This document shows, piece by piece, positions 19,261 to 28,268 of a stretch of 29,755 nucleotides of DNA. This DNA is from Isoetes engelmannii (Eukaryota > Streptophyta > Lycopodiopsida > Isoetales > Isoetaceae), in the NCBI GenBank assembly GCA_011763485.2, contig JAANSK020280379.1:2221-31975 (forward strand), read 5' to 3'. Position 1 is the stretch's first letter; every line of letters begins with the position of its first letter. Below the pieces are notes generated by a model, which was given only the letters and a program-made list of their open reading frames with translations, had not been told where the DNA came from and searched no databases. The position numbers and the translations under genes were made by a program.

Positions 19261-19387
19261 GGTATATGAGAACATGAAGTTTTAGACTATAAGTGATATA
19301 CGGTTAGCATAATTAAGAAAACGTTTTCTTTAGGGACCGGGGGAGGGAGGCAAGGATATATGAGGACATGAAGTTTTAGACTCTAAG
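19261..19387 (+). repeat. Short direct duplication (about 31 bp)
   Basis: TATATGAGAACATGAAG at 19263 and TATATGAGGACATGAAG at 19357 are both followed by TTTTAGACT-TAAG. The copies are about 94 bp apart. Confidence 0.8.
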
Positions 19388-19435
19388 CTAGTGGGATAGA
19401 GTTTAGGCAAATATAAAATCATAGGGGTCTTCTTG

Positions 19436-20275
19436 CTAGGCATCCTTATAAGGTGGGAGGGGTTGTCCAACTTTAGGAATGATATTTTTAGAATTCTTGG
19501 AGCAATTACGAGCCACATGTCCTGGTTCTTTGCATACAAAACATAGTCTCTCCAATTTGCACTTCTCGTGGGAGATCTTCTTTAAACATGACATTGTTTC
19601 CATTGTTGATGCATAACATAGTTCTTTCTCTCTCTCCACTAGTGGTACCATATTATCTGTGCTGCGCCGTTGGATATCTAATGCTAATCTAGTTGGGCAG
19701 TCATAACTCTTGTGACCTGGCCTTGAACAATTGAAACATTGTCCTTCACTAACACGTTTGTCTCTCTCTTCCTTTCTCAAAATTTGTAAACTTTGTGATT
19801 TTTTTAGGTGCTTTTGCTTCTCGCACTGCTCGTCTTTTTGGCTCTTCATTTCTTTTTCCTTTCTTACAGATTCCCTAGTGGTTGTGGGAGTTGTATGAGC
19901 TACGTTTGTTCGATCAAGTCCAATGCATGGCATTATCCAATTTCGACACTGGCGTATCCTATGGCCTTGCTTTCCACAGTGGAAACATAATCCCTCCTTT
20001 CGACACTTTATGATTTGTGCATGAGTTAGTGCTTCCATAGTTAGGTCCACATGTTGCATTTTTCCTATTTCTGTTGCTATGATGGTTAATTGCATGTTTG
20101 CATCAACCCCTTCAGAAGTTGATGTGATCTCCCCTAGTTCTTGTCTTGCTGCCTCACTATGGTGGCTATCTAATGTTTTCCTTCCGGATTTGCTTCGTTT
20201 ATTCTCTTCACTTGCTCTTATCACTCCAACAGATGTTGTTGAAGATGTACGAATGCTACGGTAGGGATGTATCAC
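19436..20275 (-). CDS. Gag-like protein exon with three CCHC zinc knuckles
   Basis: An open frame of 280 codons ends at TAG 19438-19436. It begins without an ATG at a strong acceptor-like TTTACAG|G (exon from 20275), so it may be an internal or last exon, or a truncated Gag; the first internal Met is residue 61. Zinc knuckles of exact form C-X2-C-X4-H-X4-C occur at residues 97-110 (CFHCGKQGHRIRQC), 180-193 (CFNCSRPGHKSYDC) and 245-258 (CFVCKEPGHVARNC). Each is preceded by a similar charged lead (RKEGL, VSEGQ, KLERL). Long Lys/Glu/Gln-rich linkers separate them. The lead LTMEALTHAQIIKCRKEGL resembles the segment before the knuckle in Ty3/gypsy-type Gag proteins. Such knuckles bind single-stranded nucleic acid. 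No capsid, protease or reverse transcriptase is seen on either side. It may be a domesticated or decaying Gag, or a host zinc-knuckle protein. Confidence 0.7.
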   Translation of the reverse strand: MIHPYRSIRTSSTTSVGVIRASEENKRSKSGRKTLDSHHSEAARQELGEITSTSEGVDANMQLTIIATEIGKMQHVDLTMEALTHAQIIKCRKEGLCFHCGKQGHRIRQCRNWIMPCIGLDRTNVAHTTPTTTRESVRKEKEMKSQKDEQCEKQKHLKKSQSLQILRKEERDKRVSEGQCFNCSRPGHKSYDCPTRLALDIQRRSTDNMVPLVEREKELCYASTMETMSCLKKISHEKCKLERLCFVCKEPGHVARNCSKNSKNIIPKVGQPLPPYKDA

Positions 20276-20424
20276 CTGTAAACATTAATGACTTAGTCAA
20301 TGATTATTTATGTTGAAGTGGAACTATACACGATCTATATTTATATGTTAAAGTAGGATCCTCATAACATCTTCTAAAACAAACACTCAACATTGTCGTA
20401 GATAATCACAATGAGTATATAGAT

Positions 20425-20470
20425 ATCTTCTAGCACTGATATAAGATCATCTTCTAGCACTCGCATAAGA
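20425..20470 (+). repeat. 24-bp tandem duplication
   Basis: ATCTTCTAGCACT starts at 20425 and 20449 and both copies continue with a (G)ATAAGA-type end. The second copy overlaps the end of the 20447-20653 minus-strand frame. Confidence 0.8.
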
Positions 20471-20653
20471 GTAGGGATCAATAGGTCTTAATGTCCTTCT
20501 ATAGGGCTCAGGAGCAATCTGATGCCCACTGCCCTGCATGGAGTACATATATATATCTTTTCCTATACCAATGCAGAAGTCACCTTTAAGACTTAGAAAG
20601 CCGTTTATGATAGAGCTACTTGTGAAGGAATCTATGGCGGCTATATAATTCAT
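20447..20653 (-). CDS. Possible exon, 68 codons, unknown
   Basis: Minus-strand frame from ATG 20653 with a possible internal acceptor TTATATAG before CCGCC. It contains GFLSLKGDFCIGIGKDIYMY and APEPYRRTLRPIDPYSY, a reasonably complex composition. It lies between the two-exon model upstream and the zinc-knuckle exon downstream on the same strand, so it could belong to either. No family is recognised. Confidence 0.25.
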   Translation of the reverse strand: MNYIAAIDSFTSSSIINGFLSLKGDFCIGIGKDIYMYSMQGSGHQIAPEPYRRTLRPIDPYSYASARR

Positions 20654-20836
20654 TATTTATTGCTTTCTTGTTTTGTTCCCTTGATTACTATATCTCTTAC
20701 AAGTATAGGTCTTTCATAGTCTCCATATAACCCTATATTTCATTCTATCTCAAGCTTAGTCTGATGGAGTCCGTGTCACACAAACATATATCTCATTCTT
20801 TTGACTTCTTTTTCATGTTAAATGTTCATCAAAAAG

Positions 20837-21425
20837 CTATGCTACATAAAAGAAAAAAAAAGCAGGGAAGTCTATGGTTTCAAACGAAGGAGAATGAGCA
20901 AGCAAATTTGCCTCTTCTGGAGTGGACATTAAAAATGCGCTTCTTTTCTCAAGTCTGCGTTGACTCTTCATTTTCTTTGTGGCCCTAGGATCCACCCAAG
21001 CTTCTTCGTCAATCCAGCCGAAACAACGAGGTGGGCTCTGTTTCTCAATATCGGCCCTACAATTTAGTAACTGCATCGATTGTTAACACCACAAACAATG
21101 TTGGAATTGGATTTTTGTAATAAAAACTTACTATTGGGATGCCGAAGTCCTTAGAATATTGTTTTCGTTTGGAATGAGCAGTATAATAACCCGTGGATTC
21201 AGAGTTATGAACTAGTGTTGAGGTTGGCAATTCTGCAAAAGAGCTTGGAAAAGTAGGCAGTTTCTCCATGCCCCAATTTTGAGATGGCGAGGTCTGTAAT
21301 CGCTCGCAGACTTTTTCTCTACAACTTGATCCGGTTTTTCCTTTTGATTCAACTGCTATGTTTCGATATGTTTCTCCATTGCTTTCAATAGAACAACACT
21401 CACCAGATTCTTTGGATTCCTCCAT
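20837..21425 (-). CDS. Hypothetical protein, two-exon model, 175 residues
   Basis: Exon 1 is 21425-21132 (98 codons from ATG 21425, MEESKESGECC), exon 2 is 21070-20837 (77 residues and stop). The proposed 61-bp intron (21131-21071) has donor ATA|GTAAGT and acceptor GATGCAG|TT, phase 0. The joined protein has a polar Ser/Glu-rich N-terminus, then HSKRKQYSKDFGIPI and, in exon 2, NCRADIEKQSPPRCFGWIDE and a basic KKMKSQRRLEKR patch that could be a nuclear localisation signal. Exon 1 also reads open through the intron to a stop at 21057, so the splice is not required. The C-terminal end (FFFFYVA) looks like read-through, and more exons may follow. No family is recognised. Confidence 0.35.
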
Positions 21426-23449
21426 GCTGATTTTGTATGTAAACTACCCAAAATTGCTCTGAATCCCCTTTCCAAGTTAAGTTAAGGTGGCGTGGAAAGT
21501 ACTCGATACTTGCAAAATCTTTCTGCTTCAAAGTTTAGAGACCCTAATAAGAGGTTTTCATTGTAGACTTAAAAACTTATTATGTTTCATCTCACAAAGA
21601 CAAATAGTTTATAATGTCACAAGACCTTCTTTAACATGTATGTCACAAACCCTTCATTAATACATGGCTCAACTTATCTCTATAGTAGAGTTTTGAAAAA
21701 ACCATCAAAGAGACGTAACATGTAATTTTTGAACCTTAAGCACGCTGTGAAGCTATTGCATCCAATTCAAACAATAATATAAGCAATAAGTGCACCTCAC
21801 ATATTTCTTCTATATAACTTAAGCAACAAATGCATCTGGCACCAATTATATAGCTTTTGCAATGTGGCATGCCTTATTAAATATGTTGATATTCATTTTT
21901 GTGTCTCTTATATTGAGAAATTTGTGGCTTTTCCCATGGTACTTCTGATTGTGAAAAGTACGTGTCTTCATCATTTTGGCTAATCCAAGGAACCTGGTGC
22001 ATGACTTATACTACGGTTGTGTTGGGTTGGTTTGGGTTGGGTTGGTGGGTATGGTTTTTCTCCACTGTGCAATACAGAGACATATGGTTGTCCGGGGGCA
22101 TATCTGAGCCCTTATATCCATTACCTCTTGAATGTATGACCCGTGCGACCATACTGAGGCCGTGTTCAATATCATGTGGAGGGGTTCACTGGGCCTAACT
22201 AATAAAGCATAGCGCGTCCGGATCTGGCTATACGCTGGGCAGCTCTGGATAGTAGCTCGCTTGTGGGAAGATACCACTTATTTTTCTTAGTATGTACATG
22301 GATGTCTCCATTTAATACTGCTCGGTTGATGCTTCATGGTTGTGGTAGTATATCATTAAGGAAAATGTGCATAGCCCATGTAGTACCATGAGTGACGGAA
22401 GAAGATGGATCAACAAGGCTTCTATTTGGACTGGTTCCTGGCTCTATTCTTCCAAGTAAATTTTAGGATCATCCTTTATATTCTCGTGGAGTAGCTCTTG
22501 TTGGACTTCATGACTATAGCAGTAATTGTGATAAGCGCGAAGAACATCGGGACCCCTAGTACTGCATGAGCTATGATGTGGATGCTCATACATTGCTACA
22601 GTTATGGCCAAGAGATCGAGATGCCTTGACCAGCTACACAACTTTTTATCATTGTGAGTGCTTTTGTCTTTTTGTGCTAATTTTTACAAGTGGGGACCAT
22701 GAGCTCTTAATTCTTCCTATTTGCCCCATTGTGGACCTGCAAGAAGATCGTATACCATTTTCTATAATTAATATATAATCTAAACATCTTATTCTAAAAA
22801 AAAAAAAAGGAAAGAAAAAAAAACTCAATATTGCTATAAACCTGAATATTGCTGTGTATTTGTAACTTAAGGTCAATTTTGGTATCAGCAGTTTGTTGCT
22901 GCTGGTGGGAAATTTATGGGTAGTCTGTTGCAAGTTACATGGCTTATGATAGAGGTAATCAGAAGATTATTAACAAGAGCTTGTCACAGAAGCTTCTGTT
23001 TGTTGGTTTAGAATCATTGTTTGTGCAATTTTTTGCATCAATTTTGAGATTTTTTGTGCAATCCTAAATCATTAGATCTTCACCTAGGAAAATGCACAAC
23101 TTAAAAGATTGAGAAAATTAGTTCTTTCGAAAACATCACCTACCCAAGTATCAAAATCCTAAAAATCTGTATTTTGCATGTTGCGCATCGACGAACAGTT
23201 TTGCTTACCATTTGAAGACTAGAGGTAAGAGATTTTATTATGTATTCTTATTTGCAAGGCAAGTAATTAAAGTTACAAGGGGAATGACATGAATATTTCC
23301 CCAGCAGCATCTGAGATGCTAGAGGAATGACTTTTAATGTATAGAAGCCTGTCAAAGTGAAGCATGAACAAGCTAAGTGCATAATAGGGCTACAAGCGGT
23401 CTAACTAATGAATTATAATCTGCATCATTGTTGTTTGGATCAGTAAAAG
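21426..23449. other. Spacer, no supported gene; G-rich and A-rich tracts noted
   Basis: Contains a G-quadruplex-capable tract at 22021-22050 and an A-rich run at 22793-22824. Frames at 21962-22198, 22011-22277, 22444-22641 and 22649-22933 overlap on opposite strands and lack motifs. Confidence 0.4.
22021..22050 (+). repeat. GGGTTGG-type tract, potential G-quadruplex
   Basis: GGGTTGGTTTGGGTTGGGTT followed by GGTGGG has four runs of three G with loops of 2-7 nt. It resembles but does not match the plant telomere unit TTTAGGG. Confidence 0.65.
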
Positions 23450-23514
23450 GTCTTCAAAATTGATGCTCCATTGACCCATAAGTCTTCAAACTTGATGCTC
23501 TATTGACCCATAAG
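23450..23514 (+). repeat. 32-bp tandem duplication
   Basis: GTCTTCAAA(A/C)TTGATGCTC starts at 23450 and 23482 and is followed in both by (C/T)ATTGACCCATAA. Confidence 0.92.
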
Positions 23515-24321
23515 TTGCCACATTAGTAGTAGTGTGTAGTAGTATCGTTCAGGTCAAATTATCATGTCATAATAAATCGTTTGCCAAGAATTGAACTTTG
23601 ACTTTGGCAGGAGGGATTCAAGTATGACGGCAATGGCACTAGCTGAGGACATTTTTTATCTAGTGGGATAAATCCAAAGAACCTTGGCGGACTGCTAACA
23701 AAATCAAGACATTGTAAGCTTCCGGTGGCAGAATGGAGTAAGAAGCTTGGGACTCCTCGACAACTTATGTAGTATTTCTGAAATGTTCTATGCAAGCCGA
23801 AATATCCTCACTTTGGCAAGAGTACATTGAAAGGTCCTTAGCTAAGAAAAAAGAAGGTAAATAAGGGAAATGTGGCAAGCATCCTTGGCCAGCATTTCTG
23901 TCAGAGGCTGATAGAGCTTGATGTACTGTTGTGTTTTGTCTTACTACCATTGCAGATTGCAAGGTTTTTGGAAGTAAAGATATAGCAAAAGTGATATAGT
24001 GAGGTTCTGCAAAAGTCAATTTCATTAGCTATAGACCTCTTCTTTATCTAAATAAACAAGCTTAAGCATTTGAATATTTATCTATTGACCAGATATCAGA
24101 GGTCTGTTTCTTCATCTATCTGCAATGAATTGCAGCAGTTATATGGCAATGAGACATTGGCACAAAGCTTGGAGATGTATGATGAAATTGTTGTATATAC
24201 TGATGGAGAGCAGTGTCCCAAGCTAATGTCAGCTACTTCTGCTGGAAAAAGATTGTAACTGCATATAAGCTGAATGGTTTTTAAAATAAATGGGTCTGCA
24301 TGTTTTCAAAATGTGGAGAAC
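23515..24321. other. Spacer, weak frames only
   Basis: A 62-codon plus frame (24070-24258) contains NELQQLYGNETLAQSLEMYD, which looks peptide-like and helical, preceded by possible acceptor sequence; it could be a lone exon. Minus-strand frames at 23562-23795 and 23765-24025 show no motif. Confidence 0.3.
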
Positions 24322-24483
24322 AGCTTATATAGGTGCATACAGATATGTAAAGTGCATACAGATATACTTGACCCCGCAAAAAAATTTACATTATAACTAT
24401 CTGGCATAGCTTACCTAGGTGCGTAAAGATATGTAAGGTGCTGTCAGATATATTTGGCCCCTTAAAAAAAATTACATTAAGAC
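24322..24483 (+). repeat. 76-bp direct duplication (24322-24397 and 24408-24483)
   Basis: Both copies read AGCTTA-TAGGTGC-TA-AGATATGTAA-GTGC and end CCCC-AAAAAA-TTACATTA. Within the first copy GTGCATACAGATAT itself occurs twice. Divergence is about 15 percent. Confidence 0.87.
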
Positions 24484-24654
24484 TGATTTCGCTGTGTTAA
24501 TATCATAATTAGTCATAGAGGAAATACTTACCACGATACACAACAGAGACAGAATGGAAGACCCATCAAAAGCACAGTCAAGGATCCGTCAACATGATGG
24601 GGCTGAACTGTTCCAAAAAGAAATTGTCAATTCTATTGCATCCGTACTCCCTTT

Positions 24655-24945
24655 GGAAGCTGCCAAATTATAATACGCCGTCAGTCACTAGTTTAGAGAA
24701 TGCCTATTGCAGAATATCCTATTATACTGAGCAAACACACAGATCCTAAATATGACTAATATTCTGATGCAATTGCTGGAATTGGGAAGCTGCCAAACTA
24801 TAATACTCCGTCTAGTCACTAGTTTACAGAATGCCTATGCAGAGGTATCCCATTATACTCAACATGTACACAGACCCTATAGTCGAAAAAAAGCTAGGAG
24901 GCTGAACATAATATGACAAATATATTATGATGCAATTGCCAGAAG
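24655..24945 (+). repeat. Direct duplication of a ~130-bp segment (from 24655 and from 24785)
   Basis: Both copies start GGAAGCTGCCAAA and share ATAATAC-CCGTC, AGTCACTAGTTTA and AGAATGCCTAT, TATTATAC or CATTATAC, and end ATATTCTGATGCAATTGC-like. The second copy has a ~30-bp insertion with GAAAAAAAGCTAGGAGGCTG near 24885-24905. Confidence 0.87.
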
Positions 24946-26054
24946 AGATTATGTGATAACGAAAATGAGATGTTTCTTCCTGAACATGCAAATAACGGAG
25001 AATTGGAAATAAGGGAGCAGCAAGACAATGGAGAAATAAATGCAATAAATTCTTCTTTAAATTTTAAGGGGCTGCTTTATAGGTTGCCTCCACCTTGCTC
25101 CTCAAGAGGCAACTTAGACAAAGCTCAAGGATTCGATCCAAAGTATTTGATAATGAATGCTTGGATAATGTGCTAAAGGAGTTTACCTGCATCTTCTGAT
25201 AATTTAGCTGTAATTGATCAGGTGATTATAAATGGTTTAAAGCATTGCTTATTCTTCATATCTCATTGCCACTGCAAAGAGGAGTATCTGCAGCAGTTCA
25301 CTTGATATGTATGGCAAAGGTGGGTCAGTTTGCAGGGCACATTGAGCACCAAAATGTTTTGAACAAGTAAGATAGATATACCAAAGTTACTTGCAGCTTA
25401 AGAAATTGTGGCACAATGAAATCCATGCACAAGAGAAGAGGTTTGCGTCTCAAGGTCGGCAAAAAGAATCTGAAAGATATCTATTTCACTAAGATAACAC
25501 GCTGAAAAAAAGTAGTTCTTACCTCTTAGTCTTAAGTTTTGGTGAGCTTTCAGCAATAGCAGGTGCTGCAAGCTCAAGATCTGCAAAAACGCCACATGCA
25601 CCGTCATAACTCCAAAGGAAACAAGCTAAGACCAATAAGTGATGGTGCAATGAAGAACATTGGATTTGTGTAGGATCATCTCTGTAAACAAGTACAGGTA
25701 CTGACGTTTTTGTTAGGAAACAGAAAGAAACAAACTAAAGAAGACATTCCCATCTAGGTAACCATTCCGCTTGGAATAAACATCAATCTACAATAGGAAA
25801 ACAAATATTTTTATTTACCTCTATTCCTGAAGCGTGAAGGAAGGCCGTTGGAGAATGCAAAAGGAAGGAGTGGAATGGCACGATATTTTAGGGCGGCGTT
25901 AGGCAACGATTCCGTAGAGCAACGAACGAACAGCTAATTTTCTGAGCCCTATATTTTCAGAGATCAAGGGTTTAGGATAAGTCCATGTTAAAACTTTAGG
26001 ACGTATGGATAACTAAGATTTTAGATAAGTCGGTTAAGCTGTTAGCTATTTTTT
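24946..26054. other. Spacer, nothing recognised
   Basis: A 68-codon plus frame (24970-25176) starts MFLPEHANNGELEIREQQDN and is polar but unrecognised. Nothing else stands out before the palindrome. Confidence 0.4.
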
Positions 26055-26068
26055 ATGTTAGGCATAAT

Positions 26069-26152
26069 GTGCCTGCACAGGCCCTTACATGGTCTGGCGA
26101 GCCCGTAGGGCGAGCCTGTGCCCGAGCCCCACGTAAGGGCCTGTGCAGGCAC
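26069..26152. repeat. Left terminal hairpin of the palindrome (20-bp perfect stem)
   Basis: GTGCCTGCACAGGCCCTTAC (26069-26088) pairs with its exact reverse complement at 26133-26152. The GC-rich loop contains GGCGAGCC twice around CGTAG. Confidence 0.92.
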
Positions 26153-26660
26153 ATTTTACAACGTAATGGTATTTGCCCAAGAAATTTCCCCTTTTCAGAA
26201 ACCCTCTGTTCTTTCTTCTTCCGAAGCCGCTTCTTGTTCTTGAAGCGCGGTCAGTTCCGGTGGAGCAGTGAGGAGGCTATGGCGGTAGGATGCAGAGGCA
26301 AGGCAGCTTGGCGCATTTTCTTAGCCATTTCAAGGAGCCATCGAGGAGGTATGGAGTCCGGAGGCAAGGGCAGGTATACATCTATGTTTCTAAAACCCCC
26401 CTGTTCTTTCTTCTTCTGGAGCCACTTCTTGTTCTTGAGGCACATTGCAGTTCCCGTGGATCAATATGGCCGCAGGAGGCAGAGCCAGCGTAGCTTGGCA
26501 GGGCAGAGGTAGAGGCAAGTATGCATCCATGTTTCCAGGGTTCTTCGATCATATTCAACTATTTTGCAAAGAACAGCAGACAGCTTCTTGTAGTGAGGCA
26601 GTGGCATGAATTCAACTACTTTGCAAAGAACGACAGGCAGATTCTCGTAGTGAGCCGCTT

Positions 26661-26984
26661 CTACAAGCCCAGGGCCAGAGTACTTGCAGAACAAAGTTTC
26701 AATGTCTTCAAGAAGAGAGTAGATTCAAATCCGAATCCCAAACAGGCCATAACTTCTCCGGCAGTCTTTTCTGAACCAGGTATTTCTCGGAATCCTTCTA
26801 CTATTTCTCTTTTCGATTTGTAGAAGCCGTTTTTTTCTGATTGATAGAAGCCATAAGTTTTCGATTCATAGAAGCCGTGAGTTTCTGATTGATAGAAGCC
26901 ATAAGTTTTCGATTCATAGAATCCGTGAGTTTCTGATTGATAAAAGTCATAAGTTTGAGAGAAACAGTTCTGTATGCCGTGCAA
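26661..26984 (-). CDS. Repeat-containing reading frame in the left arm, 107 codons
   Basis: The protein has six consecutive 8-residue units of the type GFYQSETH/GFYESKTY, followed by EGFREIPGSEK, a FGFESTLFLKTLKL segment and the end ALGL. The mirror frame in the right arm keeps the same reading frame with about seven or eight substitutions. No family is recognised and no promoter is evident; it may be a chance frame across a 24-bp tandem repeat. Confidence 0.3.
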   Translation of the reverse strand: MHGIQNCFSQTYDFYQSETHGFYESKTYGFYQSETHGFYESKTYGFYQSEKNGFYKSKREIVEGFREIPGSEKTAGEVMACLGFGFESTLFLKTLKLCSASTLALGL

Positions 26985-27002
26985 AAAAAACTACTTGGAT
27001 TC

Positions 27003-27019
27003 GTGGGTTCAAATCCCAC
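27003..27019 (+). other. tRNA T-arm-like hairpin in the left arm (mirror at 27298-27314)
   Basis: GTGGG-TTCAAAT-CCCAC is a perfect 5-bp stem and 7-nt loop, containing GGTTCAAATCC, a close match to the pol III box B. The mirror copy is on the minus strand at 27298-27314. No acceptor, D or anticodon arm could be assigned. Confidence 0.5.
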
Positions 27020-27180
27020 ACAAGCTCGAAAAAATACGGAGGACATATGGAGCACAATCAGTATATATACGTAGAGAACTATTTGATTTAAGAATGGACT
27101 ATAATAAGGTGAAATTGCTTGGGCAAGATCATTACATTCCCATTGGAATTGTGGGAAGGGGCAGGTCTACCATATGATTT

Positions 27181-28167
27181 CGTAATGATCTTGCCCAAGA
27201 AATTTCACCTTATTATAGTTTATTCTTAAATCAAATAATTCTCTACGTATATATACTGATTGTGCTCCGTATGTCCTCCGTATTTTTTCGAGCTTGTGTG
27301 GGATTTGAACCCACGAATCCAAGTAGTTTTTTTTTTTTGCACGACATACAGAACTGTTTCTCTCAAACTTATGACTTTTATCAATCAGAAACTCACAGAT
27401 TCTATGAATCGAAAACTTATGGCTTCTACCAATCAGAAACTCAAGGCTTCTATGAATTGAAATCTTATGGCTTCTATCAATCAGAAAAAAACGGCTTCTA
27501 CAAATCGAAAAGAGAAACAGTAGAAGGATTCCGAGAAATACCTGGTTCAGAAAAGACTGCCGAAGAAGTTATGGCCTATTTGGGATTCGGATTTGAATCT
27601 ACTCTTTTCTTGAAGACATTGAAGCTTTGTTCTGCAAGTACTCTGGCCCTGGGCTTGTAGAAGCAGCTCACTACGAGAATCTGCCTGTCGTTCTTTGCAA
27701 AATAGTTGAATCCATGCCACTGCCTCACTACAAGAAGTTGTCTGCTGTTCTTTGCAAAATAGTTGAATATGATCGAAGAACCCTGGAAACATGGATGCAT
27801 ACTTGCCTCTACCTCTGCCCTGCCAAGCTACCCTGGCTCTACCTCCTACGGCCATAGCCTCCTCATTGATCCACGGGAACTGAAATGTGCCTCAAGAACA
27901 AGAAGTGGCTCCGGAAGAAGAAAGAACGGGGGGGTTTAGAAACATAGATGTATACCTGCCCTTGCCTCCTGACTCCATACCTCCTCGCTGGCTACTTGAA
28001 ATGGCTAAGAAAACGCGCCAAGCTTCCTTGCCTCTGCATCCTACCGCCATAGCCTCCTCACTGCTCCACCTGAACTGACTGCGCTTCAAGAACAAGAAGC
28101 GGCTTCGGAAGAAGAAAGAATAGAGGGGTTCTAAAAAGGGGAAATTTCTTGGGCAAATACCATTACG
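27181..28167. mobile_element. Right sub-element, mirror of the left, bounded by ~29-bp inverted ends
   Basis: It begins CGTAATGATCTTGCCCAAG (27181 onward, continuing AAATTTCACC) and ends at 28138-28167 with the reverse complement of CGTAATGGTATTTGCCCAAG. Length 987 bp. Its interior is the inverted copy of the left sub-element. Confidence 0.55.
27262..27660 (+). CDS. Repeat-containing reading frame in the right arm, 132 codons
   Basis: Frame from ATG 27262 through the T-arm-like hairpin (CVGFEPTNPSS) into SQTYDFYQSETHRFYESKTY and further 8-residue units, then EGFREIPGSEK and LGFGFESTLFLKTLKL to ALGL and TAG. It is the mirror of 26661-26984, with a longer start because the right arm stays open upstream. 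Seven or eight residues differ, nearly all by replacement, so there is no sign of protein-level constraint. Unknown function. Confidence 0.3.
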   Translation: MLRMSSVFFRACVGFEPTNPSSFFFLHDIQNCFSQTYDFYQSETHRFYESKTYGFYQSETQGFYELKSYGFYQSEKNGFYKSKRETVEGFREIPGSEKTAEEVMAYLGFGFESTLFLKTLKLCSASTLALGL

Positions 28168-28176
28168 TTGGAAAAT

Positions 28177-28268
28177 GTGCCTGCACAGGCCCTTACGTGG
28201 GGCTCGGGCACTGGCTTGCCCTACGGGCTCGCCAGGCTCTTACCCCACGTAAGGGCCTGTGCAGGCAC
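28177..28268. repeat. Right terminal hairpin of the palindrome (26-bp perfect stem)
   Basis: The stem strands 28177-28202 and 28243-28268 are exact reverse complements (GTGCCTGCACAGGCCCTTAC then GTGGGG). The loop is 40 nt and GC-rich. It is the mirror counterpart of the left hairpin but with a longer intact stem. Confidence 0.93.

Larger units (their letters stand above)
26162..27135. mobile_element. Left sub-element bounded by imperfect 27-30-bp inverted ends
   Basis: Outer end CGTAATGGTATTTGCCCAAG (26162 onward, continuing AAATTTCCCC) and inner end at 27109-27135, whose reverse complement reads GTAATGATCTTGCCCAAGC and then AATTTCACC, are imperfect inverted repeats of each other. Length 974 bp. 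The right arm is its mirror image (27181-28167). No target duplication was resolved for the sub-element alone. Confidence 0.55.

Noticed and set aside
22021-22050. Interstitial telomere repeat
   Set aside because: No TTTAGGG units; only GGGTTGG-type words.
22793-22824. A-rich run as a retroposon poly(A) tail
   Set aside because: No element body, 5' end or target duplication could be matched to it.
26069-26512. Plus-strand 147-codon frame at the left edge of the palindrome
   Set aside because: It crosses the terminal hairpin and the nested duplication; composition is Arg/Phe-rich and the mirror arm does not keep it intact.
27003-27019. Complete tRNA gene or inserted organelle tRNA
   Set aside because: Only the T-arm can be folded; no acceptor partner or anticodon arm on either side.
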